Shown: positions 44,834-57,450, counted from the first letter of the stretch. The stretch is DNA of 64,000 nucleotides from Paragonimus westermani (GCA_008508345.1 QNGE01003554.1:1-64000), one strand, 5' to 3'. Program-made: numbers and translations. Notes: generated by a model not told the origin, from the letters alone.

Positions 44834-47800
44834 CTAGGGAAAGACAGACAATCAGTAGGTTAGAGCGGAATTAAACCCACCGAGTTGTGCCGGATTCAGG
44901 GAGTGGCTCATGTTTGGATCGGTCGAACCAGTCAGCACAGGCTGCAGGTTCACCTTGACGTCAGTCGCACACAAGTCCGGTTGAACTGCGTGTGACGTAT
45001 GCTCCGGATGCTGGATCCGAGACTTGGAGCTGTCTTCCATTTCAGCTATCTACAGGAAACAAATAAAATGTTTCATTCAATCGACGTTTGTGTGTATTCA
45101 AACTAGCGGACCGCTACGGGATATAATCATACGTTCGGATACATCTGCACGTTTGGTGGCAACAGCAGTCTAGTCACACAACAGTATGTTCCAATTCAAG
45201 TTAAACAGAACGGAAACGTAGAACATGAGTTACAAAATACAATCTAGTTAACAAGAAACCTACTGGCCTGTACAGGGGAAACTGATAACCGTACTTAGGT
45301 GTTTTTGGTTATGTTACCTGCAGAATATTTGTTGGCGGCTTGTGAATGCAAAAAACGAGAGCGGGGATGAGAATGAGCGTCTTTTCTCAAGTACATGTTG
45401 ACCGGGTATCGTACTGAAGAACGTAACTACAGTTATGCACTATGGTTCATCACACATACATCCTTCTTATGTGCACTCTATACTACGGTTCCAAGAGAAT
45501 AATCCCGTACGCTTCCGATCTTGTTTGGTAGGAAGAAAGCTGTCACACGACACGGTGTATGAAGCAATAGATTCCTGTAACCCAGTATCATAGCAATCTA
45601 AGTCATGCTGTAAATGTTTTACGTTTTCGGGACATAACAACGTTACATATTGTTGTATTGTCAACTTAGAACTGTGTAGAATTGCCCAGCTGACAGTGTT
45701 CAGCAACACGTAAACCGGGTAACAAGGGATAAATTCACATGGATGGGAATTTCAGAAAAGGACAAAGTGCAGCGGAACAAACTGAACCCTATCAACTGAA
45801 ATACTGCGCTAACTAACGGAACAGGAGCTAAAACAGATGCGTCGACAAGGGAAGTTTAGCAGGTGAAGATAAATGGTTAGTTGATATTAAAGACAGATAA
45901 GGACAAACAACTTATGTTACATGAAGAACAGTCCACTACGACATCGCAACAGGTCACATTTAGCAAGTGTGACAAATTCTATTCAAAGAGCCAGGATTCT
46001 GAGTGAAACTCGTTACTGATATCACACCATACACGACAGTGATAGCGAAATTTTTGATTGCTCATTTGATGCCATTTTTACAAACCCACTCACAATAGGT
46101 AGCACAGTTTGGATTATGAAACAGAAATATGCCTCCAGAAACGCCACGCCCAATTTGTCAAAATTGACAAATTTATGGACCACGCTGGTTACGACCGGAA
46201 GACTAGGAAAATGTTATGGGCAGGACATTTCCCACAGCTTTGATAGAAAACTTACCGCTGGCCTAATGTCCACAATAGGATACATCTCAGTCTCGACTGA
46301 AATCTGTGCTACCACCTACGTCTTGTTGGGATGACCGCGCTGATCACTGCACGACTGACCTTAAACTAAACATGATCGAAGCATCATTTAAAAGCCCAGT
46401 CAAAATCGTTTGTGAATGATGTTCAGGTTGACAATCATTTAGAGAGGAGGAAAAGCAACCGTCTTGTTAAACTCAGTCCATAATTCCAAGATCGCGATGA
46501 TGTAATTAACCAATCGTGCTCATGCACGAACAGGCAGGTTACACCAAGATCAGTAGGTCAAGAGAAATAGTGCCCGTCTGACAGCCAGCTAGCAGCGCAC
46601 AAATCGTGAAAGTTCAAAATGAAGACAAGCCAGGTAGTAGACGGTTGATTTTGTGAAATGTAATGAGAAGCCGACTCTCTAGAGCGGTGAAGTCAATACT
46701 AGGGTAAAATGTCCAAGTCAGAATTGGAACAAGTAGTTCTGAAAGCCCGAAGCCTTTTTAAATTGATGAGTTGTTACCACTTCAACAAACCGGAAGGACC
46801 GTAAATTAAATTCGTCATGAAACCAATTTACGCATCGCAAGAAACGAACATACAGCGGCGGAATGACGCAACAAGGCTGTGAATGGACAAGGTGAGTCGA
46901 CAAAGTGACACATGGCTAAGAGGTGTCCATGGGATGCGGACAATGACTGGTTGCCTACTTCGGTGAAATTGCTGTTCATTGGGTATCACACTTTCGCAGC
47001 CATTTGGGTAAATGTTTCAGTGTGAGGACTACACAGCTCTCGGTTCTGTTTATGAGACTTTTCCTATAGTTACACATAAACTAGAGTGTGATGCTGGCCA
47101 AAGGCTTGGACAGCTCGCGGAATTCAACTCCATTATGAAAACACTACAGGCTGCCCGTCACACCGATGTTTAGTATACAAAAGGATTTGTTATTGTAAAT
47201 TTGATACCGAAGACCCAATAAGAAATGTTTGCATCTAACGTATTGCGTGTTTCAACTGTTTTAGTGTCTCTGGAAGAAACTAACTCATTCAAACTTTGCG
47301 TTTAAAGTCAATGATAAACAAGCAGGGCATTACAAGAACTGTACTAAATCGCAGGTACCATCTGAAGTCAAGTTCAGTGAGTGCGTGAACCAGAGGTCGA
47401 CTAAAATGACAAGCTAGACTGACCAGCAGTTTTCGTTCGTTCAGCTCACGATCGATACGACGTTCGGCACGTCGCACTTCGACTTTAGCTTTGGCAAGTT
47501 GCTTATTCGTTTCAGCCAATTGTGCCTGAAGTCGCGATCGCTCTTCCGTAGCTTCCTGCTGTATTCGCAGTTGGCAAGTCTTGAGCTCGTCCACCTGCAT
47601 GTGACAGTTATTTAGCTCCTTCAGTGCGGAGAGAAAAACAAACATACAGACAGTTCAGGCGATGGAAAACTGAGAACCAGTGGGCTAGAATGAAAGAAGG
47701 ATGAACCGGATGAAAGCCGAGCAGCTCTCAACGTCACAAATGCGTTCAATGAACACAGACAATCGGCCAGCTAAGTTCAAAGGGTCAGAACAATGAATGA

Positions 47801-50800
47801 TAGACAGAGATATCAAGAAAACAGCGCACGGCTGTCCATCTTTCTGAAACATCATTAACAACCATCTTCCGCAATAAACGTACAGACCTTACTTGGGAAC
47901 ATTATACCGGACAGTCACTGCATAAAAACAATTATAAGTAAAAACGGAGAAAGAAGTCGCGATAAAATTATGCGGTTACTTCATATGTGCTGCGACTGTA
48001 AAACAAAACAGTAGGACAGATTGGCATTTCGATTCGAAGCTCACAGTAGACATCCTCAAAACCTGAGACCGTACCACGCTAGAAATCAAAGTTGTTCACG
48101 CTCATTTCAAAGCAATCATCAATAGAGCCACTGAGCTGCATAGCTTGGCACTTTCGTATACTCAGTAATTTAATATGTTCAAGTTATTTTCTAGCGAACC
48201 AAAATCCAGACTGCGAACCGGTCAGTTAAAAATCTTTTCCTCGAGAAATAAGCCACGTCTGCGTGATATCCAGCGTCTCTGAAGCAGCATTGTGTCGAGA
48301 AAATTACGGTCCATTGCTGAGATAAGGAAATGGGAAGTAGGAGTGCGACAGCATCCATGAGGAATTGATGATTTCTTGCAGTCCCTCGAATACTTGGGTG
48401 CGTCTATGAGAAAGCGTAAACCTTCCCCTTTTCCAAGTCGGCCGGTCTACTCCCTCACTGCACAGAATTAACTCACATGACTAGACTACCAGCAAGGCAG
48501 CCCGACAGCTGAACCATTGATTAAACAGCCACCTATACATATTATTATCAAAATACGTGACCAGAGTACGTTGCGTCCTCTCTTCGGGTTGAAAGTAACA
48601 CAGAAAACTGAGATAGCCGCACAATGTTGTCACCTCTAATTACCCTCACTTGTGTGTTTCTTTCGCAAACACTACCCAAATAGATGTCAGGGATTTGTGA
48701 AACTATACAGTTATTACGCAACACAGTATCTAATATAAGGAAAAGATATTAGGTCAAAAAATGACAAACACGACCGCCACTGAGGTCGGTTCTGCATCAC
48801 GCCAACCCGTCGAGACAGGACATTCGAGGGGGGGGGGAGAGAAAAGAGCACATGCATGTCAAGCATCGACTTGGCAACGTGACCGTAAACTTGACGTTGG
48901 ACGTGTGACCGTCGAATTAGCATGTCAACCAACTCAGGTGAGGCTTCAGGGTACAAATAATCGTGACAGAAAAAGTGAAACAGCCTGCTTCCTTAATCCA
49001 GTTCAGTGATAAGGTAAGAAGACATACTTCAATCGTCAGACGGTTGTTACTTGAATCCTGTCGAGAGTGAGACAGGGAGGAACTAACTGATTATGCAGGG
49101 CTTACTTCGTTCTTGTTCTTCAACGATTCCTCCAAAACACGTGTTAGTTCGCGAAGATTCGAAATCTCCAGTTGGACTGTGAAGAAAATAGAAAGAAAAC
49201 GGCCTCAAAGAGAAGTAGGAGCTGATCGATACATGTAGCAGCTACAAACAACGTGATCATCGCAAAATAATGAGCAGAAAAACATTGAAATTGACCTATG
49301 GTATAGTCTATCGCGAGGATGTACGACTAACGCGGACGAACATCACTTCTACAGGCATATTGAACTAGGCAGAGAGGATTCCTTGGAGAAGGAAACGTTA
49401 AACCATGAATATGTAAAACGGTACGTTTAGTTAGTAAGTGGGCAACTACGGACTCGCAGTATCCCAGTGGCAATGACGATAGACCAAACAGTCCTGAGTA
49501 AAAGCCGCAGTTATGGCATTTGCTTTTATCTAGGTTTGAGCAACCTGAGAGCATTAAGCCCTGGTGTGTAGTCGTATACCACGACAAGGAATACTTTTTA
49601 ATATAGAAGAGGAACAACTAACTTAGCCTAACTCAGACAATGAGTTCGGCAGACCTCAAGTCGTGGCAAAAACAAAACTGAAAAATATCCAGCCAGACTG
49701 ATGATAACTGTACAAGATAGAATATACTTTTACACGACAAGATCACCAAATAATTTTTCACTATACTGCACCTATAGAAATTTGAGAATTGCTTGATGGA
49801 TGAATAGAAGATGAATGACTAATTCCACGTGTGGCAATTTATCGACTTCATAGAACGCAATTAACAGTTCGGCTCAAAGAGTACTCATTAGATGAGTATG
49901 TTCACAGCCATACGGCGCAGCCCTCCTTGTCGATGTACATAACCTACAAACAAGTGCGACCAGAAATCCACTATCGGGAAATAGTGAGGTAGCAAACTGT
50001 ACTACGAAACTAGTGTGCTGATAGCCAGATAACCACAAATGCACGGCCTGGGCTAGAAGATTGGTGAGTTCATTTTCCCATGGAAGAAATAGCTGTTCAT
50101 AAAAACAAGAAATCAAACAGAAAGATGGTATTTGTAGGTGGTTCCTTGATAGGAAACTTATGACTGACATATTCTGTCTGTCTGCACTAATAACCACGTT
50201 GACACGTCGTATTTGATCACTCAACTCGGTTCGACGTCTCGTGACTTTTTAGCCTACACTCTGAACGGTAAGGTGATTTTGACAAACAGCCGTGTTCACC
50301 CGTTGTGCACCTGACACGGCAGAGCGTGTGTCTGTACCATCCTGTCTGGCATCTCCCACATACACATGGTTCGGGATTGACATTGGTCACGAACACTGTC
50401 AAACCAAAAAGCCAACAGGCTCTGACACGTGTTCACATAAGGAAGGGTTTGAAACAAAGGGATTACAAGCCAAGGAATACGACCATATCAACCCATCTCC
50501 ACGTCACATAAGTCTCCAATTGTTCAAGCAGTAATCCACAACAATCATTTCTACAGTGCTATCAGCATTTCGATAAGTCCGAACATTTTGTTATCTAGCT
50601 TGTTATTCGTCAATATGCGTTACACTGCTAATCACGTGATACACATATATAAACGTAATTTTATTGTCATTATCTTTTGGTAATGAGTAACTTTAACGCC
50701 AATACACTCTAATCAAAGTTCACAATATGGCACTGAGTAAACAGAGCATCTGCATAATGTCTTATTTCCTAATGAACAAGCTTTCACAAAACACAACACT

Positions 50801-53800
50801 CCTCAAGTCTTTTGAAACAACAATGACGGTGCGTTCGAATGCAATAGTACAACGTAAACGGTGTTTTTAAACGCAGCAGTTATACCCAAACACACACCTT
50901 CTTCTTGGGCGGTTTGCACGCGTTCGTTGAAAGTTCTTGCGTTTTGCTCCAGCTTTCGTAGCACCGAGTCTCTTTCTTGTTTGAGCTGCTCAGCCTCAGC
51001 TTGAGCGTGAGAAATTAGCCTGAAAACCAACAAACAATAAAGTTGACAGCCTAGTAGGATGGGTGTGACAACAACGACTAAACAACCGGAAATGAGAGCA
51101 AATGAGCCAGAGTAACGAATGGAATCGAACAGTGAACAGAGAAAAGAATCACACATATAGAGTACATTTGAAACCAGTCGCGTCGTGAAAACCGAGAAGC
51201 TTGGTTCCAAAGACCAGACGAATTAAGTTGGAAATAATCCCAGTATTCTCTCAAGTGAAATCAGCTCATATTCAGCATGTTCATAGATCTTTTGACTAGG
51301 TATTGACGTTCGTCTGGTTGGGCTGAGCTGACGTATGCTATCTACCAACCAGCTTGAACGTACAAAAATGAGAAGGGCTTTGAATAATACTCTCAGGGAA
51401 TACAATTTTAGGTGATCATATTGGAATGGGCTCTGAGGATCATGGCTCTTGTTCTTACGGAGAACAATACTAGTTTCAAAGATGTTGGTGGCCAGACAAT
51501 CTATCAGACGAACACAACCTATCCTGGAATGATTGTACTATGGTCCACGCCACTGGAGCGCAAACTGAAGACTGCTAATCGTTACCAACATATAAACATG
51601 TATTCAACGGTGACAGTTAATCGCACGACGAACACAACAGAAAAGGATAGCAATACGGTGGCCGTCATAGTTACAATCTAATCTCTTCTTAAATTACAAA
51701 TAGCGTGAAGCTAGTGACAACCGGCAATCTGCCGACGTGAGCAACGCGAGTGTGGCGTAAATGTAACAAAGTATACGCATCGGAGAAAGTGTCTTACATA
51801 ACGTGATGTCGTCACCCAAATGTGTAAAAGTTTAATATAATGAATACAATTGACCACTTAGATAGGTTTGGTTGAATTTGTAAAGAACAAAAAGTCAAGA
51901 ACTACAACGGACGGCAGAAAATGCGCACGTATGAAGGCCGACAATTCGAACATCATAGAACACTAATCGATGAGCTATCCGATATCACACGAACGGAACC
52001 TTTTCCCAAAACGCGCCTGAGAAAACATGTTAGTTTGTCCCCAACACGAGGTGTACAAAAAGCAAATTCATTCTTCGAAATTCACATACCGGATCCTAAA
52101 AACGGAGAATTAATGTGTCATCGGTCGCTGAGATAGGCTTTGAAGTTTGTATGATCCGGAAGTCAGCCTATCATGCGCGTAACAAATGACTTGACCCACA
52201 GAACACCAGAGTGCCGGATCGCGGCCAAGTTCTACGACGTGTCCCTGTGTGAAGTACGCTGCAGATGTTTGAATGATCGTCCTGTATATGAACAGGGTTT
52301 AACAAAATGAATTCCTATTTATTAGTTCACACGATTCAACACCATACCACGAACAACACTTTGTCAGCCAATGCACTTTTGTTTGTGTGCCTCCTCATCT
52401 CTAGAGGTAGACAAACCAGGGTACGGATAGAGTTCTCATGCCACTTAATTGGCGTTCCAATGTGTTTAAAGATGCCGAGACGTAATAAAATCCATCCAGA
52501 TTGTGGCCAGAGTCAGACATTTAATTTCGTTGTCCTGAGAAAAAACACCGACCATCTTCGCTGGTTGTTATTCTACGTGGATGAGATATTCCAAACCGCC
52601 CAACTCCGGTGATCGTGAACCACTAATGTATTGCTGTCTATGATGATGATCGTTTGAAACGTCGAGCACTCTGCCGATGTTGCAGCAGACTGGCATACGG
52701 CACAAGGTGGACAGGTGATGACCTGACGTAGAGAAATGAACTCACACCATCATACTGGTGGTCAGTGTAGATCAGATTCGTCTCCAGGGCTGTGGTGGAA
52801 ATCTACTCGACTCACCGCTCATTCAAACCCCGACACAACAGAAGATCTGACAGGGGGCCAATCCAAATGTCGCGTTAGAGATACCGCATCATGGTTGTAC
52901 CATCAGTTTCCATGCCATGCCTTCCGTTATTCGCCAAGTTATTTGTTCCGTATTACACTGATTAACTTATAGTTTGTGCATGTGCTAACACGATCAGCCA
53001 GTGGCAGACAACGATTTCCTCAATACTGCTGTACATCCATAAATTCGGCATCTCATGACTACCAACTGCTTACTGCTACCAGTACCAGGTCCTCATATTA
53101 CTTGCGTGGGAGACTTCAATTCAAGTGCGATTTCCAGGGCTATTCGAAGTCCCTAAACCCGAATATCAGAGGGGCCCTAGCGACCAACAGAGGCTGAGGT
53201 TGGAGACAGCCAATCAGGCTCAGTGACACGAATGTTGTCGTTGTTTGGCCAAACTGTTTGTGAATTAAGCGCACTTGATGACACCAGGCGATGGAAGCCA
53301 CAAGGAGGCTGTTTCGCTGATGACGCATCACTTCCACTTATAGGCCGGTTGTTTGTATGCGAGATGTAAGCATCTCCATGACTTATGTATGAGCACGGGT
53401 GTAGCTATTTTTGCTAGTTAGGTCAATTCACTTTTTCTCTTCAACCTGGCTACGGCACGATTTTTTTCTTCACGGTAGCGTGACAGTTAGGCAGTGGCGG
53501 AAGTCACTCACGTCTATCTATCTGATGACTCTTAAACGTACAATTGTCACGTCCACATTCACTACTCATTTCTGTATGTCACAATCAAGCGGTGTACCCA
53601 AACTGAGTGAGACTTGCTAGATGCCACTGAGCGATGTTAAAAGTGCACTGAAATATAAAAATGCATTCACTTTGGTGAACACGAACTGAAGGACAAGGTG
53701 TGCGGGCGGTAATGATCTGTGATTACAATGCCTGCTAGTTCTGCTCCATTCGATGTTCGCAGGATACTCATTTTGGATCACCGCCGCTTGAGTGTTGCAC

Positions 53801-54794
53801 ACGTGTATTGGTTGCGTTATGAAACAGGTAGCCTGCGGTCAACATGGATAGGATACATCTTACGTTTATCACACTGTGCGCAGTAAGCGGTCCATGACTT
53901 GGTGTAAAAGAATGAAGGAATGACATCAATTTGACCTCTATTGACCCCATTCCGGCTCATAGTTCAGGTCCACAAGATGTCGTTTCGTGGGCTGGAGACA
54001 ACGAAGGGCACTGTGGCAAGCCGCCGTCAGTAGGGAGAATGCACTGGTCCCATGTGAATACTTCAATTCAAAGAAATCCGATTACGGCTTCAATATCCGT
54101 TCCACGGTTTTGAGACAGTGAATCACTGTTAACACCAGGCAGTAACAATCCAATCAATGACTACAAACATATCACAAGTTAAACATCACACATCAGATAG
54201 CAACTTTCGCACTGAAAGTTCTTCACTGACACGCTTCGGAAAGGGGAATCAAACTGGAGGCTTTCAAGGAGCTAATCGTAATGGGAAGGCTGTTTCTGAA
54301 CGCAGGTGGCGTTCAACATGTATCAATCCTCGACTGCGCACCAGTAAGTATAAGACACAACGGAACACAATGGGGAGAATGGGAGTACAAAAAGAGAATA
54401 ATTAAACACACTCTTCCATTTCCACAAGCGACAGACTACCGAAGTTACTTCGGCTAGGTGAACATGTCTGGATAGCTTGATCGCACCGCCCCGGAGCCAC
54501 AGAACGACGAACTGTCATATGAACACCCAGCAACGGCAACCGATTGACTGCGAAATTCAATCGACGCTCCAATTGTCGCAACCGGTAGAAGAGGTGCGGC
54601 GCACACGGCGAATTCGCAGGCAACCGTTCAGAATCAGCCGGAGGCTGTAAAAACTGCAGCGCAGTATGCGACAATTTAGCGGCATGTGCGTGAAGGCCGG
54701 AGAGAGACGCCATGGCCACCTTTCGAAACTCCGAGTACGACTTTTGTAGAGCCTCATGTTTGGATTTTTCTCGTTGCAGTTGTTTGCGAAGCAG
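44736..54794 (-). CDS. Coiled-coil protein gene, six 3' exons, function unknown
   Basis: Six minus-strand exons: 54794-54412, 51019-50898, 49176-49106, 47618-47424, 45049-44881 and 44833-44736. All introns begin GT and end AG. Exon phases are compatible at every junction, and the joined 1,038 coding bases give 345 codons and a TGA stop. The middle exons encode long charged heptad-type helices (EQLKQERDSVLRKLE; NLRELTRVLEESLKNKNE; LAKAKVEVRRAERRID), so a rod-like coiled-coil protein is likely. The C-terminus has a helix (SLHQLTQLAKCL) and an acidic tail (SDSSDDADSNE). I do not recognise the family. Start codon and upstream exons lie beyond 54794 and were not found. Introns hold transposon debris. 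Confidence 0.75.
44881..45049 (-). CDS. Coiled-coil gene exon, linker
   Basis: Acceptor TTTGTTTCCTGTAG and donor CAACTCG|GTGGGT. It continues in phase 0 with IAEMEDSSKSR, then a Ser/Thr/Pro/His-rich segment (HPEHTSHAVQPD; LTGSTDPNMSHSLNPAQL) that is probably disordered. It leaves one base that forms an Asp codon with the last exon. Confidence 0.75.
47424..47618 (-). CDS. Coiled-coil gene exon
   Basis: 195-bp exon (65 codons, phase 0 at both ends), preceded by a TTTTTCTCTCCGCACTGAAG acceptor; an alternative in-phase acceptor, CACATGCAG, lies 24 bases further in. Donor is CTGCTG|GTCAGT. It encodes a strong coiled coil (RLQAQLAETNKQLAKAKVEV; RRAERRIDRELNERKLL). Confidence 0.75.
49106..49176 (-). 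CDS. Coiled-coil gene exon
   Basis: 71-bp exon, acceptor TATTTTCTTCACAG and donor AACGAA|GTAAGCC, both close to consensus. It encodes QLEISNLRELTRVLEESLK plus NKNE, with heptad-spaced Leu, and ends in phase 0. It is too short to appear as an ORF on its own. Confidence 0.8.
50898..51019 (-). CDS. Coiled-coil gene exon
   Basis: 122-bp exon with acceptor TTGTTGGTTTTCAG and donor GAAGAAG|GTGTGT. It encodes an uninterrupted helix (ISHAQAEAEQLKQERDS; VLRKLEQNARTFNERVQTAQ). One base at its end is completed by two bases of the next exon to a Val codon. Confidence 0.8.
52613..52651 (+). repeat. RTE LINE 3' tail with ATG repeats
   Basis: GTGAACCACTAATGTATTGC followed by TGTCTATGATGATGAT matches the 3' end of the long RTE copy at 61997-62035 (GTGAACCACTGATGTACTGC, CTCTATGATGATGATG). 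Only about 40 bases of this copy remain. RTE-type LINEs commonly end in short tandem repeats of this kind. Confidence 0.75.
52655..53500 (+). mobile_element. RTE-type LINE 3' fragment (copy C), interrupted
   Basis: 52655-52812 matches the C-terminal coding end of the long RTE copy (61517-61670; shared words GAGCACTCT and CAGTGTAGATCAGATTC against CACTGTAGATCAGGTTC). 53177-53500 matches its last codons and 3' untranslated region (61667-61940). The 350 bases between (52825-53175) have no counterpart in the other copy and look like an insertion. The fragment begins four bases after the ATG-repeat tail of another RTE copy, so two RTE 3' ends lie in tandem inside an intron of the coiled-coil gene. 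Confidence 0.75.
54412..54794 (-). CDS. Coiled-coil gene exon, first found
   Basis: Acceptor TCTTCATTCAG precedes the exon. It opens in phase 0 with LLRKQLQREKSKHEALQKSY, a charged helix, followed by a Leu/Ala-rich part (LHAHAAKLSHTALQFL) and RLRQLERRLNFAVNRLP. The frame would stay open to a stop at 54402. The donor chosen, GAAGA|GTGTGT, leaves two bases that complete a Glu codon with the next exon. The donor is weaker than those of the other exons, so a terminal exon or another border remains possible. Confidence 0.65.
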
Positions 54795-55769
54795 CTGAAT
54801 GAAGATAGACATGAGAAGAAATGGTGATGAGGGGACAACCTTTGATGACTACTTCATACAAGACGAAGTAAAATTAATTCGTGTATGTGGAGCGGATCAG
54901 TGACAACCCAGTACGTGGTCTAACTTGTGGGTGCCGGCAGAGACACCGGCAACCTTCAAAGGCAATTCAAAATCGAACGAAAATATCTAGTCTGGTTACA
55001 TCGTAAACACATACCAGCGAAAAGCGTACGGTGTAAGCGCAACCGTCCATGTTTCAGGTTTATTCACTGAAAATGGCCAGTGAAAACCCTACGTTGCTCT
55101 GGTACACATAAGTTTACGGTGGGACCTGCAAAAATTAAGCAGAAACGCTCGTGCACACATGCAGTAAACCAAAGTAAATTCGTCTACTGATGTTATTTGT
55201 CATTTACTTAGGATCACGAAAAGCTATATGGCGAATTTCTACATCAGCGTTTAAATTCGCCATTCGACAAAATCGTATGCTGCCGCCTGCACAGAACGTC
55301 ATTTTAAGACAAAGTTTATCTGGTTCTTCGTTAACTCACATGGCCAAAGTAGGATGATTTTTGTCCAGTCAGTGTGTTTGCCTTCACCAGCGTGATGCGT
55401 ACGTGTGCATAGCGTTTCCGATCAGTGATTTCAAAAATCGCGAGCGCCACAGCAGGGCAGGCGATTCTTACCCACTTTGCTCAGTGGAACATTAGTGGCC
55501 AGATCGTTGCCCGGCCACCATGCCGTTGCCCCAATTACTAGTGGCCTCAGTATGTAATGCCCACTAGGGTAAACACACAGCTGACATGCGCACTATGTGA
55601 TTCAGTCACCACAGATTGTGTAATCGGATCAGTTGATCGATTACACAGCGCGTTCCAAATACGCACTGGCGAATGACCGCATTTCTCACGCGATCCTTGC
55701 GCTTTATGTGGGCAAAATTGGTAAAAGAAAAGCGGCGGTATCTTCAACGAGAACTGGTCACATTTCAGA

Positions 55770-56255
55770 GCCAAAGATCAAAACGCAATGCATATAAGCG
55801 TCATCCTGCTTATTCAGCATGGTCTCTGATATCAGCAGAAGGGCTAAACATGACAGTGTCATCCGCACAGTTCATGCCGGCCAACCTACTTCAATGGAAT
55901 CGTCCACCACTTTTTAAAGAGAGCCGCTAAAATGAAATTCAGCGGGAAATGAGGGACTGGATCCCTTTGATGAACACCACTAGAAGCGAAGAACACTCGA
56001 GAAAACTGTCCACAAACCTTCGTACAGCTTGCCCAGTGGGCGTGCAGATTCACATACTTTCCTGGAGATTCTTTGTGAGGACAGCAGGGTCAGAGAACGC
56101 GAAGAACAACCGAGTAGAAGGTAACCTGTAATCCTGAAACAGCCGCGACAGTCGGCTGCCTGTCAGTGCCGATGTTTGAAGATCCAACGAAGGAAAAATG
56201 CAATCAAGATATCCTCGACAGGATTGGAATCCTGCCCGATCTACTTGCATCTACT
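55770..56255 (-). pseudogene. RTE-type LINE RT palm fragment (copy D)
   Basis: Minus-strand blocks: RAGFQSCRGYLDCIF near 56235 (the usual QAGFRPGRGCIDQIF), QPTVAAVSGLQVTFYSV (the RPTVAVFLDxRAAFDSV block of motif A, with the Asp lost), KYVNLHAHW, then ASSGVHQRDPVPHFPLNFI (the SGVRQGCPLSPFLFNF block) near 55980 and CADDTVMFSPSADI near 55850, the catalytic box with Tyr changed to Cys. Frames change three times. It is the same family as the copy at 59-62 kb, on the opposite strand. It lies on the 5' side of the first exon found for the coiled-coil gene, possibly in another intron. Confidence 0.7.
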
Positions 56256-57114
56256 TTACCCTGAGCATAGTGAGTCGACGTAACGTCAGGTCATTAATTA
56301 GCCTAGAAGAAAACAGAATAGACTGAAGCACACAAACTTCGGAAGAACTTCCTCAAAAACGGGAAATAATGTTGATAGGCCCAAACCACGAAACGCATCT
56401 CCCGTTTATCAAACCCTACGGACGAATTTTGTCACTTTTGATATCAACACCTACACATTATCCTTGAAATGTGGAAACAAAGAGGTCCAGCGACCTTCTG
56501 AACACTCAGATCTCATCATCCATATGGTTCACTAAATATCGCTTGAACTGTTCTTCAAAAAGTTCACTCCTACTGTCACTGCAGCGCGAATGGTTGCTGA
56601 AAAATGAGCCACTCCTTTCATATATGGTCTCATGTGCACAGATACGGAGGCCACCACGATCAAGAGTATGCGAAAACAGTATTCCGCTATTCCCAGACAA
56701 AAAAGCCTCGCTCCTTCACTTTCAACCGTTCGAACAAGTGTTGCCCACAATCATTGCATGAACTTTCCACCAGCTTGTGCCCAATTTCGCGGCGGTGGTC
56801 AGCGTATTCACAACCAGATGGGATCGAACGACAGCTGCTCATGAAGTTTACCCACGGGACAGAAATCCAATTTCGTCGCAACAGACTTCTCGAATTACAA
56901 TTCACAACATATTTTCATATTTCCTACGATTTGTTCCCAGTGTTCGTTAGATTCTTCAACTGAGTCGAAATGGGCAAGTTGTTCGCCAACACCTTCTAGC
57001 GGAAGCGTACATTACGAGATGCGAGCATTTCCTTTATTCTCATCCGTCAATTGCACAAAACACTCGGTTTGACGAAAAAACGATGAAACCAACGAACATC
57101 ACATGAGTGCAATC
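56256..57114. other. No recognised gene; possible missed exon at 56506-56700
   Basis: A minus ORF at 56700-56506 reads SRSELFEEQFKRYLVNHMDD and similar charged stretches and could be an exon of the coiled-coil gene, but no convincing acceptor and donor pair fixes its borders. The overlapping plus ORFs (56471-56963) have no motif. Confidence 0.3.
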
Positions 57115-57450
57115 AGGTTCACCGCCACGGCAACGAAGACGATTGCCTTAGTACCTTTTGCCAACAAGGGGCCGGTGTGTGACGCTTGGTTAACAGTGCC
57201 TCGGTGAACGTCAACAACCTAGGGTTGCGATCGCGAATTACGACCATGAACAAAGCGACGGGGTCAACCACATGAACGGTTGTGATTACATATTTCGGGA
57301 TCGAAGACGCCCGACTTCTGTTCGGCTGTTGGCATGCCGACCCGCGTTGAGTCATTGTTTGCACTGGTCACTGGGAGATGTGCTTCCCGTTCTATTGTAG
57401 ATTTCAGTCCGTACTGTCAATGTACGAGTCACCGCAACTGCAGGTGAGAG
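57115..57450 (-). pseudogene. Penelope-like element GIY-YIG endonuclease end (copy C)
   Basis: Minus-strand blocks: LTCSCGDSYID near 57440 (the Y-x-C-x-CG-x-xYIG start of the Penelope-type GIY-YIG domain), then, after a frameshift, VVDPVALFMVVIRDRNPRLL and FTEALLTKRHTPAPC and RQSSSLPW at the end. In Penelope-like elements this nuclease follows the RT and cuts the target. It points away from the plus-strand RT fragment at 57500, so the two were brought together by an inversion or by separate insertions. Confidence 0.75.

Noticed and set aside
48714..48956. Minus ORF (ASPELVDMLIRRSHVQRQVYG) as another exon of the coiled-coil gene
   Set aside because: No matching acceptor and donor in phase; it also contains a run of ten Gs on the plus strand, and the adjacent exons already join in phase without it.
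52307..52612. 101-codon plus ORF before the RTE tail
   Set aside because: No motif; a true 5' part of the RTE copy would show the RT C-terminal signature here and it does not.
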